Below, in pieces: positions 11,165 to 22,936 of a stretch of 64,000 bases of DNA (the stretch's first letter is position 1; each line of letters opens with the position of its first letter). The position numbers and the translations under genes were made by a program. The DNA is from Glycine soja (lineage: Eukaryota > Streptophyta > Magnoliopsida > Fabales > Fabaceae), in the NCBI RefSeq assembly GCF_004193775.1, contig NC_041018.1, positions 35,836,466-35,900,465 of the forward strand. The letters run 5' to 3'. The notes beneath the pieces are model-generated. The model saw only the letters and a list, made by a program, of their open reading frames with translations, did no database searches and was not told the DNA's origin.

Positions 11165-11640
11165 TATTAAATAATAAAATTAATATTTAATACTAAATTA
11201 ACTTAATGAGATTATGAGTAAACATATTCAATATTTAATACTTAACGTTTAATATTAAGTATTAAATGAGGTTGAATGTTCTCTAGACAAGTTAAATGTT
11301 AAATATTAAGTATTAAATATTTTTAATTATAATCTCATTAAACTGACTTTTGTATAAAATTTTAAATATTTTATTTTGTAATGAATGAAGTAGTCAATAT
11401 TTAATATTTAATACAAAATTTAATGAAGTTTATTAAAATCAGGTATTTAATATTTAATACTTAATGCTAAAGTCAATTTAATATTTTATATATTAAAATA
11501 ATTTTAATACTTAATAATTTCAATATTTAATACATAATATTTAATATTAAATTTAATGAATGTTCTCATAATATTTAATACCAATGCATATATTTATTAT
11601 TTAATGCTAAAATCAATTTGATAGTTAATATATTAAAATA
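11165..11640. repeat. Low-complexity ATTTAATA-rich tract
   Basis: Dozens of overlapping variants of TATTTAATAT, AATACTTAA and ATTAAGTATTAAA occur, many of them self-complementary. There is no fixed period, so this is not a clean satellite; it reads as degenerate expansion of a short palindromic AT motif. No genes are seen between 10251 and 12280. Confidence 0.6.
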
Positions 11641-13329
11641 ATTTTTAACCAACTTATAATTTATTATAAGTTATTCATTGTAAATATTATTTTTAAGTTT
11701 ATCAACATTTGACCACATTTAATATTTTAGATTTCATTAAAGACTTTATATAAGAAAATATTTGTTTTAAATGTCTCAACCTTGTCCGTCTCTTGAATTT
11801 TTTTCTTCCTACACTTTTATGTAAGAAAAAAATATAGTGAACTTTATTGCTTTTTTTATCCCAAAATGATTTTAGTTTTAGCTTTTGAAAAAAATTCCAA
11901 AAGAATTGATTTTATCACTTTTAAATGAGATATCAAAATATCTATACCTAGTATGTCTTGTAACAAATAATGTTGTCAAGACTTATTAATACATTATTGA
12001 AATAAAGAAAGAAAACAAGAATATTTTAGTAAAATTGTTTCCTTATATTCATTTTCTTGGTCTATGAAAAACATTAAACATTAGTATTTATGAGATAGAG
12101 AGAGTAAATGTTTTTTTTAACATTTTCAAGACATTATATTAAATGCATTTTATCTTTCTCTCTCTACTAAATGTTTTTTTATTTAATGCTTTTAGAACAT
12201 TAAATGTATTTTATTTTTTGTTTAATACTTTATGTATAAATATTAAAAATATTTGTGCAAAAATTTGAAAAAGATATAGGATTACTCAATTATAAATACC
12301 TTCTCACACCTTATGTTGTAAACACTTTGATTTCGATTAGTGAAACATATGGATAGTGCTCACGCGATAGTGGAAAACAAAGGTAGCGGTACCAACATGT
12401 CCTTTAACCTCGACAAAGATCTCAACTACTTAGTCTTAATTACCATACTCTGATGAGGAAAATTTGAAGGAAGCAGCAAACGTGTATGTGACTATCTCTC
12501 TCCATAATGCAAACTAAAGCCATGTTGTTATCGTTCAGAATGATTGTTAATTCTTTTGCCATGCTATTTTTCTTCCAATCTTTCATTATTTACATGTTTG
12601 GGTGTGAAAGTAAGTTATACTTTGACTTGAAGTATTTTGATGGCAACTGGGATGAGGCTGAGATGTGAAAACTATCTTCAAGGTTCACAAAGGAAGAAAA
12701 CAATAATTACTCTATTAAATTATATGTTGATACGAGGAAACAAAAATCCTGAGCAAAAAGGAAGTAACATATGTATCAATTATTGCCATCAAAATATATC
12801 ATGTTGATGATGATAAGGTATTTCTCTTTCTTCCTTCTAGAAAAGACATGCATTATTACATGTATAAAGATTATTAAATCTAGCTAGTTTCTATATCGTA
12901 CAATTATATGCATAATCTAAAAGAGGTACAGTTTTTGCGTTCTCAACTACTTTGAATATTCTCATGTTAGTATTAATATTCTTTCCATGAATCATGTCAA
13001 CTGCCAACCAAAATACAACCACTATTATGGCTACATTTAAAAACTCATTTTGGCTATATTTTAACAATAACTCATATTATGAGATGATTTATTTGTCAAG
13101 CTATTATTATTTTCTTAGGTAAAATAGTTGTTGGTGTTTCAAGATATCTCGAAATTCAATCTTAGTCTATATACCAATTGAATTCATTTTTACTCTCTAT
13201 ATCTTATGAGAAACACATGTTTTTAGTTGATGATAAAGGAAAAAAATCACACTGCTTTTAGCAAATAGAGAGACAAGAGTCACACCATTTCATTTCCGGC
13301 AATGTAAAATATTTCTACTCCATTTTTCA
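11641..13329. other. No gene recognised; short ATG frame after a TATA-like site
   Basis: TATAAATACC occurs at about 12292, followed at 12349 by a 34-codon frame (start MDSAHAIVENK...) that ends at a TGA. Another coding-like stretch near 12620-12720 (YFDLKYFDGNWDEAEM) ends at a stop. I do not recognise either, and they may be relic exons or chance. The remainder is AT-rich and featureless to me. Confidence 0.3.
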
Positions 13330-13650
13330 TTATTCTGCAAAACATAGCAATCTTCATTGTACTTTTCTCCACACCCTAGCTATCCTCATTGTAATTTTCT
13401 ACACCATAGAAAATTTCAATTGGGATATTCTCCACACCCTACAATCTTAAATCATGATTTTCTCCACACATTTCCAATCTTCAATTGTGATTTCTCACAC
13501 CTTAGATAACATTATTACTTTTAATTTTTCACTTGTATTTTCTTAATCTTGAAGCTTTATCTCAAATTTTGGAGAAGTGTAATTGAATTTTTTTCCGCGC
13601 CATAACAATCTTCAATTGTTATTTTCTCACACTACAAATAACATTATTAC
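13330..13650. repeat. Imperfect short repeats (TTCTCCACACCCTA / CAATCTTCAATTGT)
   Basis: At least four degenerate copies of a 40-60 bp unit containing TTCTCCACACC, CAATCTTCAATTG and TGATTTTCTCACACC occur here. They are diverged and unevenly spaced, which suggests an old minisatellite-like array. Confidence 0.6.
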
Positions 13651-13761
13651 TTTTGTGCTTTGATTTGTTTAATCCCTAACCTCTATCTCACTTTGTGGAT
13701 AGTAGTTGCAAAGAAAAACCATTCCCACCATTCATGTTTGATTTGTGCACCACTTGTGTTT

Positions 13762-14552
13762 GATTTGTTGTGAGTGTGATAATAAACCATTCACACCATT
13801 TATTTCTGATTTGCTATGAGTGTGATGAAATTTTTATGGTTTGTTGTATTCATTTTAGGATAGCTTGAGTAAGGGTTCCTCCAACAAGAGTACAAGTTTG
13901 TTTAATTTGATAATATTCAATTTCATAGTATATTAGAGTAATTGAGAAAAATTTAACCTTTCACTTTTTTTCTTGTTATTACATCGTATCTAGTAGTTTT
14001 CAAGTACATTAATTTATACTTGTGATGTTTCTTTTGCTCATGAACAATATGGCTTGCAGAAGACAATGTTGCTAAAAGATCATATGTTATAAACCAGGTA
14101 AGTGTGGAATCTTCAATGGAGTCAAAGTCTAAATGTTGGTGGTCATTAGTTTCGTTTACCACCAACATGTGGACTTCTGACTCCATCGAAGACTTCACAC
14201 TTACCTAGTTGATAACATACGATCTTTTAGGAGCATTGTCAGTATTCTCCAAGCTATACTGCTCATGGGCACCATAAACATGTCAAGTAAAAAAGCATGT
14301 ACTTGAAAACTGCTGGGTACAATGTAACAAAAAGAAAAGAAAAAAGTGAAAGGTTAAATTTTTCTCAAGTACACTACTATACTTTGAAACTGCATATTAT
14401 CAAATAACAAATTGTACTCTTGTTGGAGGAACCCTTATTCAAAGTATCCTAAAGTGAATACAATAAACCATAAAAAATTTAATCACACTCGTAGTAAAAA
14501 AGAAATAAATGGTGCAATTGGTGCAAATGGTTTTTCATCACACTCATATCAG
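13762..14552. repeat. Long inverted repeat, arms ~385 bp, almost no spacer
   Basis: The left arm (about 13762-14145) matches the reverse complement of the right arm (about 14165-14552) along its length: GAGTGTGAT at 13780 pairs with ATCACACTC at 14540, AGGGTTCCTCCAACAAGAGTAC at 13877 pairs with its complement near 14430, AAAAATTTAACCTTTCAC at 13948 with 14350, and GTTGGTGG/CCACCAAC meet at the centre (14130-14165). Arms differ by perhaps 10-15 percent. The minus-strand open frame 13953-14198 crosses the centre and is a by-product. It could be a foldback-type element or a duplicated and inverted segment. No terminal motif or target duplication was established. Confidence 0.88.
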
Positions 14553-14554
14553 CC

Positions 14555-14825
14555 TCACATTTGTTTTGGAGACTCCAAAATTAATGAGCCCCAAATATAA
14601 GATATACTTTCAAGTCTCTTGAGTGCATTTTAAATTTTCAATCACTATAGTACTATTTTGAATTTAAACCTCTAAATGATTTACTATTGACCATCCCATA
14701 TTAAAGGATTTACTTATATTTTAATACTAAATTTAATGTTGATTACTACTCTAGGGACAATCATTTATAAGATCATGTCACAACTCAAAGAAATCAGCAA
14801 CCAAATTTGAGATTTTAAGTCTAGG
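14555..14825. repeat. Third, partial copy of the 0.9-kb duplicated unit
   Basis: The block from TTTGTTTTGGAGACTCCAAAATTAATGAGCC to GAGATTTTAAGTCTA matches 7525-7840 and 9433-9700 with deletions. It lies immediately outside the inverted repeat, so the inverted repeat and this unit may have moved together. Confidence 0.8.
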
Positions 14826-15874
14826 AGATGGACGGTGGCAAAAAATGGAACCAAATGAAGTCTGGAAGATGGGTTCAGAATAAATGTATGGACAACATCA
14901 TGGTTGAGAAAAACTGATAGTAATATTTCCATTGTGCCTATGAATGGTTTTTGAAGATATTAGGGCCATTAATTTAATTGATACTACTGATAATGGAACT
15001 TGGAATCATGTTGTGGTAAAACAATCATTCAATTCTCGAAAGATGCAAATTATTTATCCATTCCACTACACCAGCTATAGCCTACATGTGGAGGTAAATG
15101 TATGGACAACATCGTGGTTAAGAAAAACTGATAGTAATATTTCCATTGAGCCCATTAATGGTTTTTGAAGATCTTAGGGTCTTTGATTTAATTGATACTA
15201 CTGATAATGGAACCTGGAATCAGGTTGTGATAAAAACAATCATTCAACTCTCGAAAGATGCAAATTATTTATCCATTCCACTACACCAGCTATAGCCTAC
15301 ATGTGGAGGTAAATGTATGGACAACATCGTGGTTAAGAAAAACTGATAGTAATATTTCCATTGAGCCCATTAATGGTTTTTGAAGATCTTAGGGTCTTTG
15401 ATTTAATTGATACTACTGATAATGGAACCTGGAATCAGGTTGTGATAAAAACAATCATTCAACTCTCGAAAGATGCAAATTATTTATCCATTCCACTACA
15501 CCAGCTATAGCCTACATGTGGAGGTAAATGTATGGACAACATCGTGGTTAAGAAAAACTGATAGTAATATTTCCATTGAGCCCATTAATGGTTTTTGAAG
15601 ATCTTAGGGTCTTTGATTTAATTGATACTACTGATAATGGAACCTGGAATCAGGTTGTGATAAAAACAATCATTCAACTCTCGAAAGATGCAAATTATTT
15701 ATCCATTCCACTACACCAGCTATAGCCTACATGTGGAGGACAAATTAATTTGGAAGCATGAAAAATATGGTTGCTTTTCTGTCAAGTCAGCCTACAATTT
15801 TATTATGGGATCCTTAGTTGACAACCATCATCTATGGGTACCGGGAGAATGGATGCTGATTTGGAATTTAAAAA
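14826..15874 (+). pseudogene. LINE (non-LTR retrotransposon) ORF2 C-terminal fragment
   Basis: The translated pieces match the region of plant LINE polyproteins after the reverse transcriptase that holds the zinc-binding zf-RVT domain. Visible landmarks are NVWTTSWLRKTDSNISI, then LIDTTDNGTWNHVVVKQSF, then LIWKHEKYGCFSVKSAYNFI, in the order expected for the family. No reverse transcriptase or endonuclease domain is present. The middle piece is repeated four times out of frame, so no continuous protein can be made. The fragment is cut on the right by the copia-type LTR at 15875. It is a dead relic; no autonomous function is implied. Confidence 0.8.
14882..15738 (+). repeat. 215-bp tandem array, four copies, inside the LINE fragment
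   Basis: Units beginning AAATGTATGGACAACATC start at 14882, 15096, 15311 and 15526 (periods 214, 215, 215). Copies 2-4 are almost identical and copy 1 is more diverged. The unit is 3 x 71 + 2 bases, so each repeat shifts the frame and every unit ends in the same stop. Confidence 0.95.
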
Positions 15875-17413
15875 TGTAGAAGCAAAGCTTCATGGTGAAT
15901 CAAAGGTGATTCAAAGGTGTTTTGATGATAACAATGATGATAACAAAAGATGATTACAAAGGTGATGACATAAAGCTCAAAGATCAATCAAAGAACAACT
16001 CAACTGAATCAAAGATTAATCAAAGAACAACTCAAGTGAATCAAGAACAATTCAAGAGTTCAAGATAGAATCAAGAAGAATTCAAGACTCAAGATTCAAG
16101 AATCAAGAATCAAGAGAAGGCTTAATCAAGATAAGTATGAAAAGTTTTTCTCAAAAATTGAGTAGCACATGATTTTTCTCAAAACATGTTTACCAAAGAG
16201 TTTTTACTCTCTGGTTATCGATTACCAGATTTCTGTAATCGATTACCAGTAGCAAAATTGTTTTGAAAAAGTTTTCAAATTGAATTTACAACATTCCAAT
16301 TAATTTCAAAATGCTGTAATCGATTACAATGTTTTGGTAATCGATTACCAGTACCTTTGAACGTTGAAATTCAAATTCAAATGTGAAGAGTCACATCCTT
16401 TCACATAAAAGCTTTGTGTAATCGATTACACTGATTTGGTAATCGATTACCAGTGATTGTTTCTGAATAAAATCAAAAGATGTAACTCTTCAAATAGTTT
16501 TTGACTTTTTCAAATTAGTTTTTAAGTTTTTATAAAAGTCATAACTCTTCTAATGGTTGTCTTGACCAGACATGAAAAGTCTATAAAAGCAAGGCTTTGA
16601 TTTGCTTTTCAATACACTTTTACATTTATTCAATCAATCTTTTACAAGCCTTGAATCTCTTTGAACTTCTTCTTCTTCTTCTTTGTACCAAAAACTTTCT
16701 GAAGTTTTCTGGTTTTCTAAACCTTGAAAACTTGTGCTATTCTTCTTTTCATTATCTTCTCCCTTTGCCAAAAAGAATTCGCCAAGGACTAACCGCCTAA
16801 ATTCTTTTTGTGTCTCTCTTCTCCCTTTTCCAAAAGAACAAAGGACTAACCGCCTGAATTCTTTTGTGTCTCCCTTCTCCCTTGTCAAAGAATTCAAAAC
16901 GACACAGTCTGAGAATTCTTTTGATTCTTCCTTTTCCCTTATACAAAAGTATTCAAAGGACTAACCGCCTGAGAATTATTTTGTATCCCCATTCACAAAG
17001 TATCAAAGGTTTAACCGCCTGAGATCTTTGTCTCAACACATTGGAGGGTACATCCTTTGTGGTACAAGTAGAGGGTACATCCCTTGTGGATCTTTGCTTG
17101 TAAAAGGATTTTTACAAGGTTGAAAGAAATCTCAAGGACCGTAGGTCGCTTGGGGACTGGATGTAGGCACGGGTTTTTGCCGAATCAGTATAAAAACTCT
17201 TGTGTGTTTGTTTCCTTCTTCCCTACTCTTTTACTTTCCGCTGTGCATTTAATTTCCGCTTTTACTTTTGGTTAAGTTTCTCTTCTACTCCTTATTCTCT
17301 TAACAGTTTAGTAAAAGCCTTAGAAGAGTAATTTTTTTAATTAGTAAAGGTTTAGGAATAATTAATTCAACTCCTCCCCCTTCTTAATTATTCTGAGGCC
17401 ACTCGATCCAACA
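15875..17413 (+). repeat. 5' LTR of the copia-type element
   Basis: 1539 bp, starting TGTAGAAGCAAAGC and ending CTCGATCCAACA. It contains six TAATCGATTAC palindromes between 16215 and 16455, AAGAATTC/ACTAACCGCC repeats at 16770-17010, and two GAGGGTACATCC words near 17045-17080. The small open frames at 16597-17275 lie within it and are not genes. Confidence 0.9.
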
Positions 17414-17415
17414 AG

Positions 17416-17427
17416 TGGTATCAGAGC
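17416..17427 (+). other. Primer-binding site (initiator tRNA-Met type)
   Basis: TGGTATCAGAGC lies two bases after the LTR end. This sequence is complementary to the 3' end of plant initiator tRNA-Met and is the standard primer site of copia-type elements. Confidence 0.9.
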
Positions 17428-17463
17428 AGGTTTCTTGTAGAAAGTCTAACAACTTCAAGATTA

Positions 17464-17751
17464 ATGGCCTCTTTAGATTCTTTGTTTTTCAAAAGTATTT
17501 TTAGGAACAGGTTATTCCAAAATCATGATGAAGACCAAGTCAACTTGTGTCTCATGACAAAATCTGATGAGAATAACAAAGAAGATTCTGTAAGGAAGAA
17601 ATGGTACATCAACAGTGGATGTTCCAAGCATATGACGGGAGATGTATCCAAATTCACAACCATTTCCCCCAAGAAAAGTGGACATGGTACATACAATGAC
17701 AACAATATCAGTAAAATCTCAAAAGAGGTAACATCTAAGCCATCTCTATGA
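17464..17751 (+). pseudogene. Copia gag-protease stub with altered catalytic site
   Basis: A 95-codon open frame. The second half reads WYINSGCSKHMTGD and continues into FTTISPKKSGHGTYNDNN, which is the start of the copia aspartic protease domain. In working elements the motif is D-S-G; here the catalytic Asp is Asn (N-S-G), so the enzyme could not cut. The first ~50 residues, including the initial MASLDSLFF, do not resemble an intact gag, and gag and pol are otherwise deleted. The frame remains open, which may be chance over so short a length. It lies 50 bp downstream of the primer site, where gag normally starts, so a large deletion joined the leader to the protease region. Confidence 0.8.
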
Positions 17752-19733
17752 ATTAAGGTATGATTAGTATTTTCAAATAAGTTATTTTTGTGGCTAATAG
17801 AAAATAATTGTTGAAATTGGTTGATTGTGTTTACAATGTTTAAATAACTATATTTAGTTTTAATTTTGAATATATATGATTAATTGAATTTTGTTTGAAT
17901 TGATTAATGCTTGAATTGCTTATGTTTTGTTTGTTTTGACATGGTAGAATAATTGAATTAAGTAAATAATTACCATGATATGTGTTGATGATTGTTATTT
18001 GATACTTAAAATTTAGTGTTTAATTCTCTGGTAATCGATTACCACTATGTGTAATTGATTATAGCAGAACAGACTTAGTTCTATAAATTGAAGATAAGTC
18101 CAAAATTATTTAATTATGTTAAAATTTATCATGATTAATTAACTATATTTAGTTTAAAAGAATTTCAATATACATGATTGATTTTTTGTCCTTGGTAATT
18201 GTGTCTAACTTTTTAGAAGTTTGAAAATTAAAATTTGGAAGTTATTGGAAGTTTGAAAATTAAAATTTGGAAGTTATTGGAAGTTGAAAGGTGAAAATAG
18301 AAGTTGGAAGTTGAAAACGGAAGTTACTAGAAATTGAAAGTTGAAAATGGAAGTTGAAAATTAGAAGTGGGAGTTATTGGAAGTTGGAAGTTAAAATTTC
18401 AAATTTAAAATTTACTATTTGAAATTTGAAATTTAAAAAATTTGAAATTTGAAATTTTTTTTGAAAGTATTGTGCATAGTTAGTTGATTGTTAATTAAAT
18501 TTAATTAATTTGAAATGATTGATGATTGATTGTGCTTGAAAACTATTATGATTTTTTATATTTAAAAGTTATGTTGATAATTTTGATAATATATATTTTA
18601 AAAATAATTATGCATGATTTTTGATGTAATATGTGATTAGTCATTTATGAATGGTTATGTATGGTTTTATATCTCTTGTATGATTCTTGCATATTTTTTT
18701 AATATGACATGATAATTACTTGCTTAAGATTCATTCATAAAGTTTTTCAAAATCCATTATGTTATATTTATTTATTTTTATAAGAAATTTCATATATAAA
18801 GTATCTTTTTTATTCTGAAAAATGTGTTATCAAGCATGAACATGATAAAGATATTGAGCATGTAGGTTTTAGAGAAAATAATGATTACATGATTGACTGA
18901 GTTCTTTGAACTTTCTAAGTTTTTAAATTATCTTTAACAAATCTGAATGTTTGATAATGTCTGTGATCTATATCCTTCAATCTTTGTATAATTCTTGTTT
19001 GATATGTTTGAATTACTTTATTGATTGTTCAAAATATTTTTTATGCTTTTCAAAACTATTATATTTTATTTCAAATAAAATTATTTTGATGTGATGAAAC
19101 AAACTATGTTAAAAAGAACTCATCTTGGTAAGTGTTGATAGTCAATTAGCACTTAGTCTTAGGAAAAATGTGACTCTGTTTTAAAATTTGTAGATACTAA
19201 AAACCAACTAACTAAAGATTCTTTCTACACCATTAGAAGAGAATTAGGACTTCTAGATGCAAGTAACTTAGACAAAAGATTTATGTTTTGATGACTTATG
19301 ACTTATTTGTTATTTATGCACATATGCTTCGATTATAATGTGAGGATAATTTATTATCTTGCTTGATTTCTATAAGCTTCTCTCCTTTATTGTTTAATTA
19401 TTATATTTTGTTTTTTAAGCCTTGTATTTGGCTATGTTTTTATGACATTTGAATACTTAGTATTTCTTTTAATACTTGCTTAGTATGACTGAATATGATG
19501 ATTATATTGACTTGCTCTTGGTTGTTTATGATTATGTGTTTTAAACTTAATTACTTTAATGATATATGACTAGAGGTATGCACTTTTATTTGGTTATTAT
19601 GAATGACTTTTTGGATTATATGACATTCTATGAAGTATTATCTTTCTAAGATTGATGAATGGTTAAGATATCTTATTTGATTGTTTTTCTATTCTTGTGT
19701 ATGCCATTTATGTGGTTTATATATATGAAGCAA

Positions 19734-19790
<57 letters not shown>

Positions 19791-20105
19791 ATCTATTCAT
19801 GTTTCTTGCTTCATGATTGGTTTATATACTTCCATGATTGTCTTGTGAATGATTAGTAGTATATGTATGTTTCATACTTGTTACACACTTTGGCTTTTTG
19901 TTGATGCCAAAGGGGGAGAGAAATAGAGATTAAATCAAGAACTCACATGAAATAGGGACTAAATCAAGAACTCACATGAGTAATCAACTTAATTTTAAGA
20001 TAAGCATAAATTCAAAAACAAAGGGGGAGAATGGAAATTTATGTGAGTGATCGACTAGGAAAAAGTGTGTGTGTGTGTTTCTTGATTTCAGGAGTTGTCA
20101 TCATC
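17752..20105 (+). other. Non-coding internal region of the element, with GAAGTT minisatellite
   Basis: No reading frame is supported. Between about 18220 and 18470 there is an imperfect tandem tract of GGAAGTTGAAA / TTTGGAAGTTATT words passing into AAATTTGAAATTTG repeats. The 900 bp before the polypurine tract reappear in inverted orientation at 22871-23635, which shows it belongs to the element. Confidence 0.7.
19735..19787. repeat. (TA)n microsatellite
   Basis: About 26 TA units. The open frame across it translates as an Ile/Tyr run and is not a gene. Confidence 0.97.
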
Positions 20106-20119
20106 AAAAAGGGGGAGAT
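20106..20119 (+). other. Polypurine tract
   Basis: AAAAAGGGGGAGAT stands directly before the 3' LTR start (TGTAGAAGC), the position from which second-strand synthesis is primed. GGGGGAG words also occur near 19913 and 20025. Confidence 0.85.
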
Positions 20120-21160
20120 TGTAGAAGCAAAGCTTCATGGTGAATCAAAGGTGATTCAAAGGTGTTTTGATGATAACAATGATGATAACAAAAGATGATT
20201 ACAAAGGTGATGACAAAAAGCTCAAAGATCAATCAAAGAACAACTCATGTGAATCAAAGATTAATCAAAGAACAACTCAAGTGAATCAAGAACAATTCAA
20301 GAGTTCAAGATAGAATCAAGAAGAATTCAAGACTCAAGATTCAAGAATCAAGAGAAGGCTTAATGAAGATAAGTATGAAAAGATTTTCTCAAAAATTGAG
20401 TAGCACATGATTTTTCTCAAAACATGTTTACCAAAGAGTTTTTACTCTCTGGTAATCGATTACCAGATTTCTGTAATCGATTACTAGTAGCAAAATTGTT
20501 TTGAAAAAGTTTTCAAATTGAATTTACAACGTTCCAATTAATTTCAAAAAGCTGTAATCGATTACAATGTTTTGGTAATCGATTACCAGTGCCTTTGAAC
20601 GTTGAAATTCAAATTCAAATGTAAAGAGTCACATCCTTTCATGTAAAAGCTTTGTGTAATCGATTACAATGATTTGGTAATCGATTACCAGTGATTGTTT
20701 CTGAATAAAATCAAAAGATGTAACTCTTCAAATAGTTTTTTACTTTTTCAAATTGGTTTTTAAGTTTTTCTAAAAGTCATAACTCTTTTAATGGATTTCT
20801 TGACCAGACATGAAGAGTCTATAAAAGCAAGGCTTTTTGATTTTCTTTTCAATACACTTTTACGTTTATTTAATCAATCTTTTACAAGCCTTGAATCTCT
20901 TTTAATCAATCTTTTACAAGCCTTGAATCTCTTTGAACTTGTTCTTCTTCTTTGTACCAAAAGCTTTCTGAAGTTTTCTGGTTTTCTAAACCTTGAAAAC
21001 TTGTGCTATTCATCTTTTCATTATCTTCTCCCTTTGCCAAAAAGAATTCGCCAAGGACTAACCGCCTGAATTCTTTTTGTGTCTGTCTTCTCCCATTTCC
21101 AAAAGAACAAAGGACTAACCGCCTGAATTCTTTTGTGTCTCCCTTCTCCCTTGTCAAAGA
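20120..21160 (+). repeat. 3' LTR, truncated
   Basis: It matches 15875-16887 closely and then stops at CCCTTGTCAAAG, losing the last ~500 bp of the LTR. It carries an extra 32-bp tandem duplication (TAATCAATCTTTTACAAGCC...) at 20871-20934 that the 5' LTR lacks. Confidence 0.88.
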
Positions 21161-22870
21161 TGTTGGATTGAGTGGCCTCAGAATAATGAAGAAGGGGGGG
21201 TTGAATTAATTATTCCTAAACCTTTACTAATTAAAAATTTACTCTTCTAAGGCTTTTACTTATGTTGTTAAGAGAATAAGGAGTAGAAGAGAAACTTAAT
21301 CAAAAGTAAAAGCAGAAATTAAAATGTACAGCGGAAAGTAAACGAGTAGGGAAGAAGGTGACAAACACACAAGAGTTTTTATACTGGTTCGACAACAACC
21401 CGTGCCTACATCCAGTCCCCAAGTGACTTGCGGTCCTTGAGAATTCTTACAACCTTGTAAAAATCCTTTTACAAGAAAAGATCCACAAGGGATGTACCCT
21501 CCCTTGTTCTCTTTGAAACCCTAGTGGATGTACCCTCCACTAGAACTGATCCACAAGAGATGTACCCTCTCTTGTTCTCAGTCAAACCCAAGTAGATGTA
21601 CCCTCTACTTGTACCAGAAAGGATGTACCCTCCAATGTGTTAAGACAAAGGTCTCAGGCTGTTAAACCTTTAATACTTTGTGAATGGGGATACAAAAGAA
21701 TTCTCAGGCGGTTAGTCCTTTGAACACTTTTGTATTAGGGAATGGGAAGAATCAAAAGAATTCTCAGACTGTGTCGATTTGAATTCTTTGACAAGGGAGA
21801 AGGGAGACACAAAAGAATTCGGGCGGTTAGTCTTTTGTTCTTTTGGAAAAGGGAGAAGAGAGACACAAAAAGAATTCAGGCGGTTAGTCCTTTGCGAATT
21901 CTTTTTGGCAAAGGGAGAAGAGAATGAAAAAATGAATAGCACAAGTTTTCAAGGTTTGGAAAACCAGAAAACTTTAGAAAGCTTTTGGTGCAAATAAGAA
22001 GAATAAGTTCAAAGAGATTCAAGGTTTGTAAAGGATTGTAAGAGATTGATTGGAAAAGTATTCAAGATTGAAAGAATGAATTAATTAAAAATGCAAAACA
22101 AAGCCTTGCTTTTATAGACTCTTCATGTCTGGTCAAAAAGACCATTTAGAAGAGTTATAACTTTTAGAAAAACTTAAAACCAATTTGAAAAAGTCAAAAA
22201 CCTTTTGAAGAGTTACATCTTTTGATTTATTCAGAAACAGTCACTGGTAATCGATTACCAAATCAGTGTAATCGATTACACAAAGCTTTTATGTGAAAGG
22301 ATGTGACTCTTCACATTTGAATTTGAATTTCAACTTTCAAAGGCACTGGTAATCGATTACAGCTTTTTGAAATTAATTGGAACGTTGTAAATTCAATTTG
22401 AAAACTTTTTCAAAACAATTTTGCTACTGGTAATCGATTACAACAATCTGGTAATCGATTACCAGAGAGTAAAAACTCTTTGGTAAACATGTTTTGAGAA
22501 AAATCATGTGCTACTCAATTTTTGAGAAAAACATTTCATACTTATCTTGATTAAGCCTTCTCTTGATTCTTGAATCTTGAGTCTTGAATCTTGATCTTGA
22601 TTCTTGAGATCTTGAACCTTGAATCTTGATTCTTGACTCTAAACTTTCTTCTTGAGTCTTGAATTCTTCTTGATTCTTATCTTGAACTCTTGAATTGTTC
22701 TTGATTCACTTGAATTGTTCTTTGATTGATCTTTGATTCACTTGAGTTGTTCTTTGATTGATCTTTGAGCTTTTTGTCATCACCTTTGTCATAATCTTTT
22801 GTTATCATCATTGTTATCATCAAAACACCTTTGAATCACCTTTGATTCACCATGAAGCTTTGCTTCTACA
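21161..22870 (-). repeat. LTR of the inverted copy (1710 bp)
   Basis: On the plus strand it begins TGTTGGATTGAGTGGCC and ends GCTTTGCTTCTACA. It is about 170 bp longer than the LTR at 15875 because the GATGTACCCTC segment (21490-21635) is present in four variants, not two. TAATCGATTA palindromes recur at 22245-22470. Confidence 0.88.
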
Positions 22871-22914
22871 ATCTCCCCCCTTTTGATGATGACAACTTCT
22901 GAAATCAAGAAACA

Positions 22915-22936
22915 CACACACACACACACACACACA
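22915..22936. repeat. (CA)n microsatellite
   Basis: About 11 CA units inside the element tail; the plus-strand copy has a shorter GT run at about 20067-20078. Confidence 0.9.

Larger units (their letters stand above)
15875..21160 (+). mobile_element. Internally deleted copia-type LTR retrotransposon
   Basis: The order is 5' LTR (15875-17413), primer-binding site (17416-17427), a short gag/protease relic (17464-17751), about 2.4 kb of non-coding internal DNA, a polypurine tract (20106-20119), and a 3' LTR (20120-21160) lacking its last ~500 bp. Reverse transcriptase, RNase H and integrase are absent, so it could only have moved with proteins from a relative. The truncated 3' LTR abuts an inverted copy of the same family at 21161. 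Five A residues precede the 5' LTR; no matching target duplication can be shown because the right end is lost. Confidence 0.85.

Noticed and set aside
12349..12453. Small gene with its own TATA box
   Set aside because: Only 34 codons, no recognisable domain, and TATA-like words are frequent in this AT-rich region; kept only as a note.
16597..17275. Cluster of ORFs on both strands, repeated at 20791-21209 and 21712-21997
   Set aside because: They recur only because they are parts of the same LTR; frames differ between copies and have no domain.
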